A DNA stretch of 64,000 nt from Casuarina equisetifolia (Eukaryota > Streptophyta > Magnoliopsida > Fagales > Casuarinaceae). The stretch covers positions 22,922,021 to 22,986,020 of the forward strand of contig CM052362.1 in assembly GCA_028551475.1 (NCBI GenBank), in the 5' to 3' direction. The notes beneath the pieces are model-generated. The model saw only the letters and a list, made by a program, of their open reading frames with translations. It ran no database searches and had not been told where the DNA came from. The position numbers and the translations under genes are program-made. This document shows, piece after piece, positions 36,011 through 48,684 of the stretch. Numbering within the stretch: position 1 is the first letter of the stretch; each line of letters begins with the position of its first letter.

Positions 36011-36075
36011 TCCTACGAGCTCGTGAAACTCGTATCGCTGTGGGAGCTTATTGAATTTACGATACCGATACTTGA
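36011..36075 (-). pseudogene. 3' end of dioxygenase exon 3, fragment
   Basis: The minus strand reads YRYRKFNKLPQR, the C-terminus of the dioxygenase family (RYRKFNKLPQ stop in copies A and B), but the stop has become an Arg codon (cga). Upstream of this the match ends at retrotransposon sequence. It shows that copy D was a gene cassette cut off by an insertion or rearrangement. Confidence 0.7.
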
Positions 36076-36164
36076 AGAACAACTTCCAAATAAGCAAACA
36101 ATTATCAAGTCCATCACACAACTGCTTTGCCACGTCCTGTGCCAGCTTAACATATCTTGTTAAC

Positions 36165-36615
36165 TGTAATGTGTGAGAGGGAAGAAGGCCCCGGCTAGAT
36201 AATTTGAGGTCACCAAGGGGCCTTAGCTTGCATCTGCCAGTAGAATAGTGCATGTCAGTAGCTGCCACAGTTATTCCATTCCAGAAGTTTCGTTATGTCA
36301 TTCTCTCTGTTAAGGAGGTTAGAATAAATTTTATGTGTTTTCCTTTTATGCCCCATCTGTCGAGGAGAAGGGTAAAATATCTTCGTGTTTAGTGTGGGAA
36401 GGGGTAACCCATTTCTGTATAAATATCCCCCCATGTAATTGAATAAGGCAGCGAAGATTTTCAGACTTTTCCTTGTGTTAGATGTGCTTTCCTTCTTTCC
36501 ATATTTTGCTCTTTCAAAATAGGAAGGAAACGAAACATGCAACGTTGGTGGGAGGAGGACTACCCACTGCTGTATAATCACCCCATCACCCGTTCTCTCT
36601 CACTATCACGCTCCA
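36165..36615 (+). repeat. 5' LTR of the gypsy element
   Basis: Starts tgtaatgtgtgag, ends ctcca; TATA-like tgtataaatatcc near 36416. Pairs with 40100-40553. Preceded by ttaac (36160-36164), the target-site duplication. Confidence 0.9.
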
Positions 36616-36618
36616 AAG

Positions 36619-36632
36619 TGGTATCGAAGCCA
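36619..36632 (+). other. Primer-binding site of the gypsy element
   Basis: tggtatcgaagcca, close to the complement of the initiator tRNA-Met 3' end (tggtatcagagc), three bases past the LTR. Confidence 0.7.
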
Positions 36633-36638
36633 GCTTCA

Positions 36639-39600
36639 ATGGCTGAGCAACGCCAAGATCGTGGAGATGACGTCAATCAAAAATTGACTATGTTGATGGA
36701 TCAGATGCAGCAGCTACAAAATATGTTCGTCAGCCTCAACAATAAGGTCGATGGAATGTGAATGGGAAGGACACCTCGGATAATCGTCCAGGAGGTAGTC
36801 GAACTAACAGTTCGTCTATGGTTTCGGGGAATCACTTTATGTCAAAGCTAGATTTTTTGAAATTTGATGGGAGTGAGGATCTAGCAGGTTGGATTAGCAA
36901 GACAACTTAGTATTTTGAGTACCACCAGACCCTCATGATGACAAAGTGATGTTAACTTATTGGAATTTTGAGAAAGATGCATTGATCTGGTACCAACTAC
37001 TGAAGGAGGAGAATGAAGGCATGCATGTTACTTGGGATTTACTGGTACATGAGATAACTAACAGATTCAGACCTTCTTTATACCAGGATAGCTTTGCAGA
37101 AATGGTAAAACTGAGGCAAGAAGGCTCGGTTGAGGAGTACCAACTCCAGTTTTCCCGCTTGTTGCTGAAATTAGGCAAACTAACACCCACACAACAGATT
37201 AGCTGTTTTATAAGTGGGCTTAAGAAGGCCTTGTGAGTGGATGTGCAAGCTAATAAACCAATAACTCTATCGTTAGCAATGAGTCTTGCCAAACTTTTTG
37301 AGTCCAGACACGGAGGACCTCCAACTCGAAAAATTAGGTTATCCATAAGCCGAACAACTTCGGTAACCACTCCGGGACCCATTTCTACGGCACCAGGGAA
37401 ACCTCCCATGCCTGTTCGTAAACTTTCTCAAACGAAACTTATGGATTGCAGGGCAAAGGGATTATGCTTCAATTGTGATGAAAAATTTGTTCCAAGGCAT
37501 CGTTGCAAGAAACTTTTTCTCTTGGAAGCTATTGAGAATGAAGAATCAAAAGGTGATCAAGGGTGGGATAAGGTTTTGGAAGAGTTCAATGAAGGTCTTG
37601 TTATCTCAATCAATGCCTTATATGGAATACCTATTCCATAAACAATGAAGGTGATGAGGAAATGTGGGAGTAAAAAGTTTGATGTATGTTTCTTGGTGGA
37701 TTTCGATAGTACTCATAATTTTGTGAGCACTATTGTTGCCGAGAAACTCGACATCTCCATCCAATCTGGAAGCTTGCTGAATGTGGGAGTAGCAAATGGA
37801 TAGAAAATCCATAGCTCGGGCTTATGTCAACAAGTGGAAATTAAATTTCCTAATGTTGTATTTTTCACTGATGTGTATGTCTTAGACATGGCAGGAACTG
37901 AGGCTGTCCTAGGGCTAGCTTGGCTCCTTTCATTGGGAAAAATCTTGTGGGACTTTACAAATTTTACCATGGTTTTCAAACTCAATGGCAAGAGAGTTGA
38001 ATTAAATGGAGTAAAAGCCCCACCTCCCAAGATAATTTTTGATAATCAAGTGGGGAAAATCTTGGAAAAAGCTAGTTTGGGATTACTACTTCAAATGAAG
38101 TTGGTTACAGATGATGATGAAGATTCCACAGAGGACCTACAACCTGACGATAGATTGGACAAGATCTTGGAAGAATTTTCAGGCCTTTTTCAAGAACCCA
38201 CGGGTTTACCTCCACAAAGATCGATGGATCACGACATTCAACTTAAAGATGACAAGTGGAAGGAGGGCATTATCCGACCAAGTTCTAGCCTCTTTTCCTC
38301 TCTCATGCTTCTAGTAAAAAAGTAAGATGGAAGCTAGAGATTATGTGTTGATTATCAGACTTTAAATCAACAAACTATTAAAAATAAATTTCCCATACCT
38401 ACGGTGGAAGAGCTTTTAGATGAACTTAATGGAGCAAAATATTTCACTAAACTTGATCTCAGATCAGGTTATTATCAAGTTCGGATGAAGCTTAAGGATA
38501 TTGAAAAAATAACTTTTCAGGCCCATAATGGTCATTATGAATTTTTGGTAATGTCATTCGGCCTTTCCAATGCTCCATCAACATTTTCAAGCCATCATGA
38601 ATTTTGTTTTCAGGGAACAATTAAGGAGGTGCCATTTAGGTGCAAGTTTATATGCTCTTACACGGCCATTACCCCTATGGGTGGATTCCATTAAGTCGGA
38701 AACAGAAGAATCTCTAGAACTTTTGGAGATGATGGAGAAGATAAGGCAAGGGGAAGCTAGCTTATAGTGGACATGTAGGGATGGGATTTTGCTTTTCAAA
38801 GACAAAATTTATTTGAAGGCTGATTCAGAACTTATCCTTACAATAATTCAAGAAATGCACTCTGAGACCCATGAGGGAGTGCATAAAACCAGCGAGAGAA
38901 TCCATCGGGTATTCTTTTGGAATAAAATGGACCAAAAAATCCAAGGATGGATCAGGCAGTGCAAGATTTGTCTGTTGAACAAATGGGAGAATAAACATCC
39001 TGTTGGTTTACTTCAACCCTTACCAATTCCCGAGATACATGGACTGATTTGTCCATGGATTTTGTAGATGGACTTCTGATGGTTAAGGGAAAAAGCTCTG
39101 TTCTCATAGTGGTTGACCGTCTCTAAAAATGGCCCACTTTACGACTATTAATCACCCATACATAGCTACTTCAGTGGCTCATATATTCTTTGATCAAGTT
39201 CTTAAACTCTATGGGATGCCAACATCAATAGTGTGTGATTGAGACAAGGTTTTTACTAGCACCTTTTGGAAGGAATTGTTACATTTGCAAGGAACTCGGT
39301 TCAACTACTCCACTGCATACCATCCCTAAACGGATGGTCAAATAGAGGTGGTAAATAGGTCCCTAGAGATGTACCTACGTTATTTCTCCAGAGACCACCC
39401 AAAGAACTGGACTTATTGGCTGACCTGGGCAGAATACTGTTACAATACGAGTAAGCACTCTTCAATTGGTTTAAGCTCGTATGAAATGGTATATGGGAAA
39501 GCACCTCCTTCACTCTTGACTTATGTGTGGGGAACGGCTAGAGTAGAAGCAGTGGATCGAGAGTTAAAGGAAAGGGACCAAATGATAAAAAAAAATGCAA

Positions 39601-40104
39601 TATCGTTTGCAAGAAATGCAACACTGAATGAAGTTGAACTATGATAAGCATTGATCGGAGGCTCAGTATGAGGTAGGAGAATATGTTTATCTATGCCTCC
39701 AGCCGTATAGAAATCTTTTAGTGACCTTGTGTCGAGATCTCAAGCTGGCTCCTCAATTTTATGGCCCTTTTGAAATCATTAAGAAGGTAGGTGCAGTTGC
39801 GTATAAGCTACGACTCCCTGAAACTTCTCAAATTCATTGCACTTTTCATGTCTCCTGTCTAAAATGGTGCATTGGAAAAGACGTGGAAACCCAAAAGGAG
39901 TTACCTGTGTACATCGAGGAAGTGGACCAACTTTTACCAAAACCGTTGGCGGTATTGGAGTCACGCACCCACAGGAAAATTCTGGAGGTACTTATACATT
40001 GGTCTGAACTCTCACCTGCGGAGGCCACTTGGGAAGCTTGTCATGACATGCTACTCTATTTTCCCGACTTTGACCTTGGGGACAAGGTCCCCTTGGGAAT
40101 GTAA
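36639..40104 (+). pseudogene. gag-pol of the gypsy element, degenerate
   Basis: In order: gag from ATG 36639 (MDQMQQLQNMFVSLNNK), capsid-like AEMVKLRQEGSVEEYQLQF, zinc knuckle near 37460 (CFNCDEKFVPRHRC), protease-like FLVDFDSTHNFVS near 37690 where the usual DSGS is altered, reverse-transcriptase start ([23 protein letters not shown], 38455-38590), then a jump to integrase zinc-binding (HEGVHKTSERIHRVFFW), integrase core (38990-39640) and a C-terminal chromodomain-like part (LESRTHRKILEVLIHW). The catalytic YxDD and RNase H are missing between about 38600 and 38690. Several in-frame stops and frameshifts occur. The final stop overlaps the 3' LTR start. Confidence 0.85.
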
Positions 40105-40553
40105 CGTGTGAGAAGGAAGAGGGCCCCAACTAGATAATTTGAGGTCACCAAGGGGCCTTAGCCTGTATTTGCCAGCAAAATAGTGCACGTCAGTAGCTAC
40201 CATAGTTATTCCATTCCAGAAGTTTTGTTGTTGCGTCATTCTCTCCGTTAAGGAGGTTAGAATAAATTTTATGTGTTTTCCTTTTATGCCCCATCCGTTG
40301 AGGAGAAAGGTAAAATATCTCTGTGTTTAGCGTGGGAAGGGGTAACCCATTTATGTATAAATATCCCCCCATGTAATTGAATAAGGCAGCAAAGATTTTC
40401 AGACTTTTCCTTGTGTCAGATGTGCTTTCCTTCTCTCCATATTTTGCTCTTTCAAAATAGGAAAGAAACGAAACACGTAATGTTGGTGGGAGGAGGACTA
40501 CCCACTGCCATCTAATCGCCCCATCACCCGTTCTCTCTCACTATCACACTCCA
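40100..40553 (+). repeat. 3' LTR of the gypsy element
   Basis: Starts tgtaacgtgtgag, ends actcca, followed by ttaac. Matches 36165-36615 along its length with scattered substitutions and one 3-bp indel. Confidence 0.9.
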
Positions 40554-41420
40554 TTAACTCGACTGTTTTAATAGTTTGGAAGTTTGATAGTTTTATCCAT
40601 TATACGAACCTTCTTGATTTACCGCTGATATATTTTATTAAACAGTTTAGCTTATTGTAATTCATGTGTACTATATAAGGACTCCACGATCATTGTAAGC
40701 ATTATTGTGATCAATACGATTCTCAAACTTTAGTAGAGTAATCTATTTATCTTCTCGCTTTTCCTTAATTCTTTTTGGTATCAAAGTAGGCCTTCTGCTC
40801 TACTTACTTTTGCCGGAATCCATGGAAGACAAGCCTACTTACCCCTTTCCCAATGGTATCACATCATTAATTTTGCCTCATTAAAGTTGGTTGAAGACAA
40901 TTACATCTTGTGAGTCAGATAGAAAAGGGTCTTTTTCGAACCTAGCGGATGATTAGTTTTCTCACTTGAAAATACCCCCTCCACTTGCCAAAATCACTCT
41001 GGATGGTAATAAGGCAACCAATCTTCTTCTTGAACTATGGGAATAGAGTGACAATCTCACTTGTTCCTAGCTCATCAATAGCCTTTCAAAGGAGGTTGTT
41101 GGGTTGGTGTTTGAGTTGTATCATTAAATAGATGTGTGATGCATAATTACCAATTATTTTGCAAAATAGATTGAAGTTCATGGATATGAAATTTAGCCAA
41201 AGCTCCATCATCTTCAAAAATATAACAAACCTTTGCATACTTACCTTTTTGAGTTTCAAGCGTTGTGCAATCAATTAAACATAATTGGTAAGCCACTTTT
41301 CAATTTTGATAATATCTTCAAATTCATATAAGGACTCAAAAAAGAGTATGAATCCTTCTTGGTGGCCATGATCAGGCCATTAATTTCCTTCAATCAAGCT
41401 CAATGAGGAATATGTAAAGA
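40554..41420 (+). mobile_element. Decayed Ty1/copia element: LTR end, primer site and gag remnant
   Basis: The sequence on both sides of the gypsy element (36076-36164 and 40554-40770) joins into an LTR-like region with TATA-like ctatataagg near 40672. It is followed at 40776 by tggtatcaaagtagg, a primer-binding site. Downstream frames read SLKLVEDNYIL and INSLSKEVVGLVFELYH with many stops, the pattern of copia gag (UBN2-type). No pol motifs found further right. Confidence 0.55.
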
Positions 41421-44400
41421 TGATCACGTGCAATGCAATTGGATTCGGTAGCAATTACACCAAACTCCCATCTCAATGAAGAAGTCCTTCAGGCCAACCA
41501 AAGAACAAGCGAAGGTGGTTGATGGCTTATCTCACAAATCCCCCCAAGGCTCCTTCATCCAAGGACCTCATGTTAAGCTCATTGAATATGGTCTTAACTA
41601 TTCTTTGAAGTTCCTAACTCTTTTACTACACATTGGTAATTTTAGGCATGGGTTAGCAACAATATCATCAATAGGATTGGTAAAACTAGTTGTCAAAGGA
41701 TTTGGAGGAGTTATAGCCTTCCGTGAGATGGGGGAGGAAACAATAAGTATAAGCACATAATGGGTTAATGGTGTAATCCTGGAGGTCATGCTTGCAACCA
41801 TTGCCAAGGAAGGGCTTAGGAACTTAAAAAAAATTGGTGGAACGAGTGTGAAAAGGCTGAATCATACCTACGTGAGGCACAAAGGGAGCTTGAGTGGGAA
41901 GTTTCGTTCCTCTTCCAAGGGATCATAGATGAAAGGACCAAAAGAATTTAGGAAAAGATGGGCACAACAATAATGACTAAGGTTGCCTACATGTTATTGT
42001 AGGAGTATAACAACAAGAAGGGAGGGTTTGGGTCTTAAAGCCTTAGCACCATCAGATATAACATGAATAGCCTAATCAAAGTGGGTAAGGAAAGGTACTA
42101 CATAGATTCATATGGGCATAAGGTCACTAAGAGTAGTTCAAAATCCATGGTGCACTTTTGGAGCACAAACTTTAAGGCAAGGTTATATGCAAAAAGGAAG
42201 TGTTGTTATGTGCATGACAACATATGTTAGAAGAAACCCTTTTGGGTCACTAACTCCTTGCTAGCAGTAGGCTTTGACATAGAATTTTGCTAGAATTGAC
42301 TTAAATTGGCTTAAATGTAATTGTAATAAGGGATAGGGAAGAAAAGGTTGCATATGTAGTTGAATAACTAAGGAAGAGCACCTTGTACTGGCAGAGTAGG
42401 TTAGGGAAGTTCTTATAAAGAATTAGAAGTGTAAAAGATATAAAGAGCTAGAAGTGTAAAAGAAAACTCAACCTTTGAAATCTACAAACAATAGTTTGTT
42501 TTCCCTTCTAAAAATAAAGTTTTAGTGTTCTTCTAATGACACTAAGATTCTATTTTATCCAAAACAACCACAATCCACCACAAATGATTGAAAATCCATT
42601 CGTTAATGACCTTATTAGAGCATAACATTACTCTTGCTTTTACAAAATTGCATGGAGTTTGTTTATTGATAATTTCAAGTAGAACCTAATTAAAGAGTGC
42701 ACTCCTCCCCTTTCTTTTGCTTGCATAAATTCCTTTTGATACCTCTACATGCTCAAACTTTATGGCCCATGAGTAACCTGGAACACAACTATAAGCATTA
42801 CTTTTATATACAAAATTAAAATCAAAGTCTTCATTACACATCTTGATCTAATGATGAGATTGTTGCAATCTATACCATCAACTTTAAGACTATGAGCACT
42901 TGGTTTATTTCTTTATCTTCCAACTTGTGATACTTTTGTTGCAAGTGATGAGCAATGGGAAGTACAAGAGTTTATTTCTTTATCTATGAAAAAAATTCTC
43001 TCAAGGAAAGTTATTTTAAGTGAGATTTGAAAGTTTCAAATTTTTATCTTTTTATAGATATAATGACTTTTGTAATGTTGGGATATGCCCCATGCTTTTG
43101 TATTTTAAAATTTATTATTACAATTTACCCTTCCATAAAATAAAAAAAAAGAAAAAGAGAATGAACAAGCATGTCATGGGTAGTGTTTGTTATGCCTCCA
43201 TAAGAGACCACCATTGGACCACTTCTGGTGCTTTTGGATGATCAAAACTTGGCCAAGTATTCAACCAAGACTTTTAAGGATATTGGCACTACAAGTAATA
43301 AACCTTAGGGGAGCTTGGCACTACAAATGGTGATACGAGTTCCACATGATTTGAGGGTTGCCTAAAATTATGTCTAGTAGGAAGATTTGTAATAAAGTGG
43401 TTGGTCATGTGGAGCTATCTGGCCAAATTGAACATTTATTTTGTTTTTATCCCTAGAAGCTGAATTACATTATTGAGTGATCCCTTTAAAATATGTTGTC
43501 TTAGCTCTAGCTTTTCTCAATCAAAACAACATTTAAACTTTCTCGTTACCCATTCGAGATAACTAAATCATCTTGTATATGTTATTTTAAAAAGAATTTC
43601 AAAACAAGATAAAAGAACTAACAATTAATGGATGGCTTACCCCAAAAAGCAATCCAAAAAAATACCAAACATTAATAATAGCTTGTTGGAGATGAATAGC
43701 TTTGAGATTTTGTTGTAATATTAATATTATCAAAAAAATTGTTCTTCCTACACACTATGACTCACATGGTTACACCTTTCCTCGAAAGGCCTAGATCCAC
43801 CTTTCCTCGAAAGGCCTAATTGAGGAAAATGGTTATCTAAACTTATAAGATTTATTACAAGTATCTTTTCTCTCTAATGTGAGATTTGTATCTAATGTGA
43901 GACTTTGTTATATAATAATATAACTAGATTACATGATGCCTTTAATAAGCTACAAGCAAATTTCCAAATTGCACTCTTTTCCCATGTTAAAGCCCACAAA
44001 CACCTTTTTCATTAGGCCCTTTCATATAGGCCCATTGAAAATGCCAAGTAGGGGGTTGACATGCTTGTCATCTAACTTTCACAATTGCATGATATCCTTG
44101 TGAAAGAAGTGGACAAAGGCCTCCATTTCTTCAATTGATATTTGCTCTCCAACCTGAGTGAGAAAAAGTAGATTTAATGGAGGTAGATAAAGATGGAATT
44201 ACAATTGTTGTTGTAAAGGTATATTTTAAGTTTAGTTGTCATTTGAGGTGAATATTATAGTAAGGATTCTTGAATGTTGATGTTTGGAAAGTGTGTAAAA
44301 GATATAGATTTTACAAAAAATAAAGGAATTGAAGGCTAGAAGTGTTGTCTTTAAAGGTTTGAAAGTTGAAAGGAAACTATATACTAGATGTAAAGCCATT

Positions 44401-44700
44401 CGGTGCATTAATGTAATGTAACAAATGATTTGAAGTTGTCAAGGCAATGTTTGGTTTAGTATGATGTTCTAAATGTTTTGTAATTGCTAATGTAAGTTCA
44501 AGTTCAGTAGACTTTTTTGTTGTAATTGTAATGGTTGAAATGGTAGTAAGTGAATTTAGCTAATTAGATAAGTTAAAAGGGAAATTTAATGGTGTTGTAG
44601 ATAAAATTGGATCATTGATGAAGTTTCACACATTTTATGGTTGAAAGGTACAAATTGGTGATGTTTTAAATGGAGATGGACCATGGACAGAATTTCCTAC
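41421..44700. other. Repeat-derived sequence without a recognisable gene
   Basis: Scattered open frames (for example 41476-41760) have no family signal. 43020-43165 is an L1 3'-end fragment listed separately. 43791-43830 holds two direct copies of cacctttcctcgaaaggccta. 43840-44150 mentions no domain I can name. Composition suits old transposon debris. Confidence 0.4.
43020..43165 (+). mobile_element. L1 3'-end fragment
   Basis: Matches on the plus strand the 3' tail of the L1 at 48685-51292 (reverse complement near 48720-48815): gtgagatttgaaagtttc, ggatatgccccatgcttttg, ending in an A-rich tract. Too short to code. Confidence 0.6.
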
Positions 44701-44749
44701 CAGCAAGATGACATCCTATTGCTACAAAGAGGAAGATATATTGGTAGAC

Positions 44750-47065
44750 GAAACTGCTACTAACTGTGAAATTTATGTGTCTAGAAAATCTAGATAAATG
44801 CCTAGTGTAACAATAGGGGTTGTGCAACTTGATATAGATGTTATAGTTTCTTGTGTCTTAAAGAGAAAAGTTTCTTCATCAAATAGAACATGTCTAGATA
44901 TGTATACATTGCCTAAAAAAACACGAAGGCAGCAATACCCTTTACGAGCATCATTATAGCTTAGGAAGACACATTGTAGAGGATGTTCTTTAAGCATATT
45001 TGCGGCATAATCTCTTAGGTAAGGAAAACAACTACATATGAAAATTCTATAATGAAGATAATTTGGTTCCTATTTGTACACTAGTAAGAAAGGAAATGCT
45101 TAATTCAAAAATGGTAAAGGAAGCCTATTTATGAGTAAGTAGATGTAGCAAAGGCTTTAAACTAGTAGTTTTTTTTTTCCAAACTTCTGCTTGCATGAGA
45201 CTAGGTGTTGTATTCCATGAGCAAACAAATAATTTTATAGATTTTTGCTTATGAATTCCCCTCCACCATCAAGTTGAATTTTTTTAATACAAATATCAAA
45301 TTGCTTTTGCGAACTTCATTAACACTGCAAACAAATCTAATTTATGCTTTGAAGGAAAGATCTAAGTGTAATGTGTATTGTCATTTTGTACACTACTTTT
45401 TATTAATGCACATTTATATTTTCACAAAAAAAAATGTGTATTGTCATCTACAAACAAAATATAAAATCTAGAACCTTGATGAAAGGCAATTAGTGAAAGC
45501 CCCCAAAGGTCATAATGAACCTTTTCTAATGGTCGAGATGCCTTATGTTGTGAAACAAGAAATGGTAAATGGTTACTTTTTGTTAAATGACATAAATTAT
45601 AGAAAATATGGGAATCGCTGGAACTAGGTGTAATCTTCTTTTACTATTGCAATGTTTTAAGAACAACATCTCCCCTATGCCCTAGTCTTTTGTGGTAGGT
45701 TGCAAGGCCAACCTTTTATTGTCTAGTAGAGAAGAAGATCTAATAATGATTGTCAGGCAACACATATATTCCTCTTCATTGATGTCCTTTAGCTAAAGCC
45801 TTGTGTATTCTTAGGTCATTTATGTAGAATATGTTTTTAGAAAAGACAAAATAACAGGGAAAGTTAGCAATAAGTCATGAAATTGACAATAAATTATGAT
45901 GAACTTAAGGTGCAACTAAAACATTGTTTAGAGAAATCTTTGTATTTGGAAGTACACCAAATGCCATGTGAGAAATGTCAAGAAATTACCATTCCTTACT
46001 TGTATATGATCTAGATTGTACCAAAGTAAGGAATATAATGCAGTAATTTACCTATTATAGCAACAACATAAGGATTAGCTCCTAGTTTGGTATCCATTCC
46101 TTATTTCCAGTGGAGAATCATTCAAATGTAAAGTTGTTAATGACTAAGGAAAACCTAAAGATTGGAAAGTAGTTTAAAATGCTTGAAACATTCCAAAGCT
46201 GTTTGGCCCTTTTGAGCACAAATTTCACAAACAGGAAACTTATTGTTGCTTGGTTTCAAGATATTAGTGTTGCTATCATTCCATCAAGTTGATGTTTGAC
46301 TATTATGTATAATAAGGGGAAAACCATAACCATGAGATGGAAAAAGACTAGAGGAGTTAAAAGAACCTCTTCCATGACCTTCTAATCCACTTGTTTATTG
46401 TTGCATTATGTGCAGAAAACTGTTGAATGTTTGATTGAAGGACTATAACACACATGTCCAGCATCAAATGCCAACAACGATGCCACTACATCAGAATTGT
46501 GAATCTTTCTAATCGCTTAATGCTGGATGGAAAACAAGTTGAGTTAGGTTGCTTTATTAAGAAGTATAAAAAATACCTCTTGGTCTAACTCTGAGTCTAG
46601 AAATGACGTGTATCATGCAGCTCACTAATTCCTAAACCTTACAAGCCTCTTTCCCTATCATCTTTTTCTTTTTTCTTTTTTCCTTCTCACAACACAACTA
46701 CCATATTTATCTAACACCCTCCAACTACTTGCTTTTGTAGTAACACTATCTTTTTTTTTTCTTCTTCTTCTTCTTTTGTGTATCCATCACTATCTTTGCC
46801 CCCCTTGACAGCACCTCCTTTTTTGGTTTTCTTTTCCTTTCTTTTTTTCTCTCCTTTCTTTTATCCTATGTTGACTTGAGATAAAAACAAAGCCATTCGG
46901 ACTTTCCTTTATTGGTCCTCCTTCCTAGTTTCCTTGGGTGTTGTAGAGTGACGTGTAGATGTTACTTATCTAGAGATAACATTGAGGTCATGATTGAATT
47001 TGATAATAGTTTGGCTCAAGCCTCATCCAACAATCCAAGGATGAAAAACCTGGCTTTGATACCAT
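44750..47065 (-). mobile_element. Degenerate Ty1/copia element, minus strand
   Basis: A primer-binding site tggtatcaaagcca lies on the minus strand at 47065-47052. Reading leftwards: zinc knuckle near 46240 (CEICAQKGQTALEC), a protease-region remnant, LLSISWLIANFPCYFVFSKN with VLPDNHY (gag-pre-integrase lead-in, about 45760-45890), and integrase C-terminal sequence at 44773-44997 (YNDARKGYCCLRVF, VYISRHVLFDEETF). Stops and frameshifts throughout; reverse transcriptase and RNase H not found. Flanking LTRs could not be paired. Confidence 0.65.
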
Positions 47066-48118
47066 TATTACATCCATAAATTTGAAAACATGCAATAGGG
47101 GCCAAAGGGAAGCCATTTGGACAGCCATTTGGATAACTATTTGGATTATTTGGGTGAACATTTAGACTTGTTTGAGTCTTAAACTTCATCTTTACGATGT
47201 GAAGGATAAAAATAGAGGCATCTTGGTTCTGGGTTTACTTTTTGCCTACCTTTCCATTTAATTCATTGACCTTTTAATAGACACTTTACAAATGAGAGGG
47301 GAGTAGCATGCCTTACCAAGGATGCTTAAGCCTACATGGGCATGTTCATAACCTAACCAGACTGGTAAAACTTCCACATAAGAACTCATTATATTGCCAT
47401 TGTTTTATTTGTTAAAGTTGGAAGGATGTGATTTCTTGAAAACTGTTTCTCTCTCTCTCCTTTAAGCGTGTCCTATTGGGCCTTTTCTTACTTGTCTTGC
47501 CTATAAATTATTTCAAGTTAAGGACCCGCCAGTGTCAAATTATCAAAATTTTGGAGTTATGTATGGAACAGAAAAGATGAGTCTCAAAAGTAAATACACT
47601 TGTCGGCTGTGTTTAATATATCACAAATGGATGTTGGTGATCATGCTATGTCATCGGCCTTTATTAGACGCTAAAAAATGCTTGAAAGATAATACCATTG
47701 GCATTTCCTTAGAAAAAAAAAATTATTAGAAGTATATATCCTACATCGTCAAAATATTAATGTGGATCAATATTATGAAAATATAGGAAAATGAATATAT
47801 AGAGCACCTCAACTCTTGGTGGATAATGAGTCCCTAAGTGTACCATAACTGTCGCAAGAAACATCGAGTTTGAGGACCCTTTACATAGAGATGCCAGCTT
47901 CGAGCACCTTTTTTTTTCAAATATTTGCGTTAACGATGGCGTTGTTTTGCTCGATGGTGTTTTAACTCCTTATTCACGCAAGAGTTTCATGTTTCTTCAT
48001 GTTAAGGATGCTTGGTTTGAAAATAAAAATACGTGAGTTTGACTTTATATTAAATAGAAATATTCTTTCTTGCATCTATAAATTTTAAGATAAACATTTT
48101 TACTTTAACATGGTAATA
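47066..48118. other. Probable decayed LTR and AT-rich spacer
   Basis: Adjoins the copia primer-binding site, so 47066 to about 47500 is likely the 5' LTR of that element on the minus strand, but no partner LTR was recognised. The rest shows no gene or RNA. The open frame at 47532-47729 has no family signal. Confidence 0.35.
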
Positions 48119-48382
48119 GAGTCCGATGTCCCATTTCTAATGTGATCTCCTCCACACTTTAATTATTTTCCATAGTGCATTCACTTCACTGTTGCCACCA
48201 ATACTAGCACCAGTCCTACAGCCAATGCTAGAGTCCGATGTCCCATTCCTAATGTGATCTCCTTCACACTTTAATTATTTTCCATAATGCATTCACTTCA
48301 TTATTGCCACCAATACTAGCACCGGTCCTGCAGCCAATGCTTCACTGTCACCACCAATACTAGCGCCAGTCCTACAGCCAAC
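48119..48382. repeat. Tandem repeat, about 112-bp unit, two and a third copies
   Basis: Copy 1 is 48119-48230, copy 2 48231-48342, then a partial copy to about 48382. Units share gagtccgatgtcccatt, tttaattattttccata and the block ccaccaatactagcacc-gtcct-cagcc. Copies differ at a handful of positions, so the duplication is not brand new. Confidence 0.85.
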
Positions 48383-48684
48383 TGTCATCTATCCCATAAT
48401 TTGTCCAAGCGTTTATCAAGAGAACAAGGAAAACATGGAGTGAATATAATTTATTTTAGTTGATGCCACGAGTTAATGGACATCCTAGGCATTGAAAGCC
48501 TATCAATGTCAAGTAATTAAAGTGCTTAATGACTCGGCATATCCAAGTCACATAGCACCTACTCTCCCTATAAATGAGTAATGGGAAGGAAGAAATAAAG
48601 AGGTGATGATTTTGTAGAACTTGTGACAAAGGAAGAAATAAGTGGGGGAATTTTATGAAGAAGTTGACAATAAAGAGGTGATGC

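Larger units (their letters stand above)
36165..40553 (+). mobile_element. Complete but defective Ty3/gypsy (chromovirus-type) retrotransposon
   Basis: LTRs of 451 and 454 bp in direct orientation, TG...CA ends, identical flanking ttaac at 36160-36164 and 40554-40558. A primer-binding site tggtatcgaagcc lies just after the 5' LTR. Total about 4.4 kb. The LTR pair differs at roughly 30-40 positions by eye, mostly transitions, which points to an old insertion. Reverse-transcriptase active site and RNase H are deleted, so it cannot move by itself. Inserted in older copia-like sequence. Confidence 0.9.

Noticed and set aside
36255..36581. 108-codon minus-strand open frame in the gypsy LTR
   Set aside because: Lies wholly within the LTR; a similar frame appears by chance in the 3' LTR.
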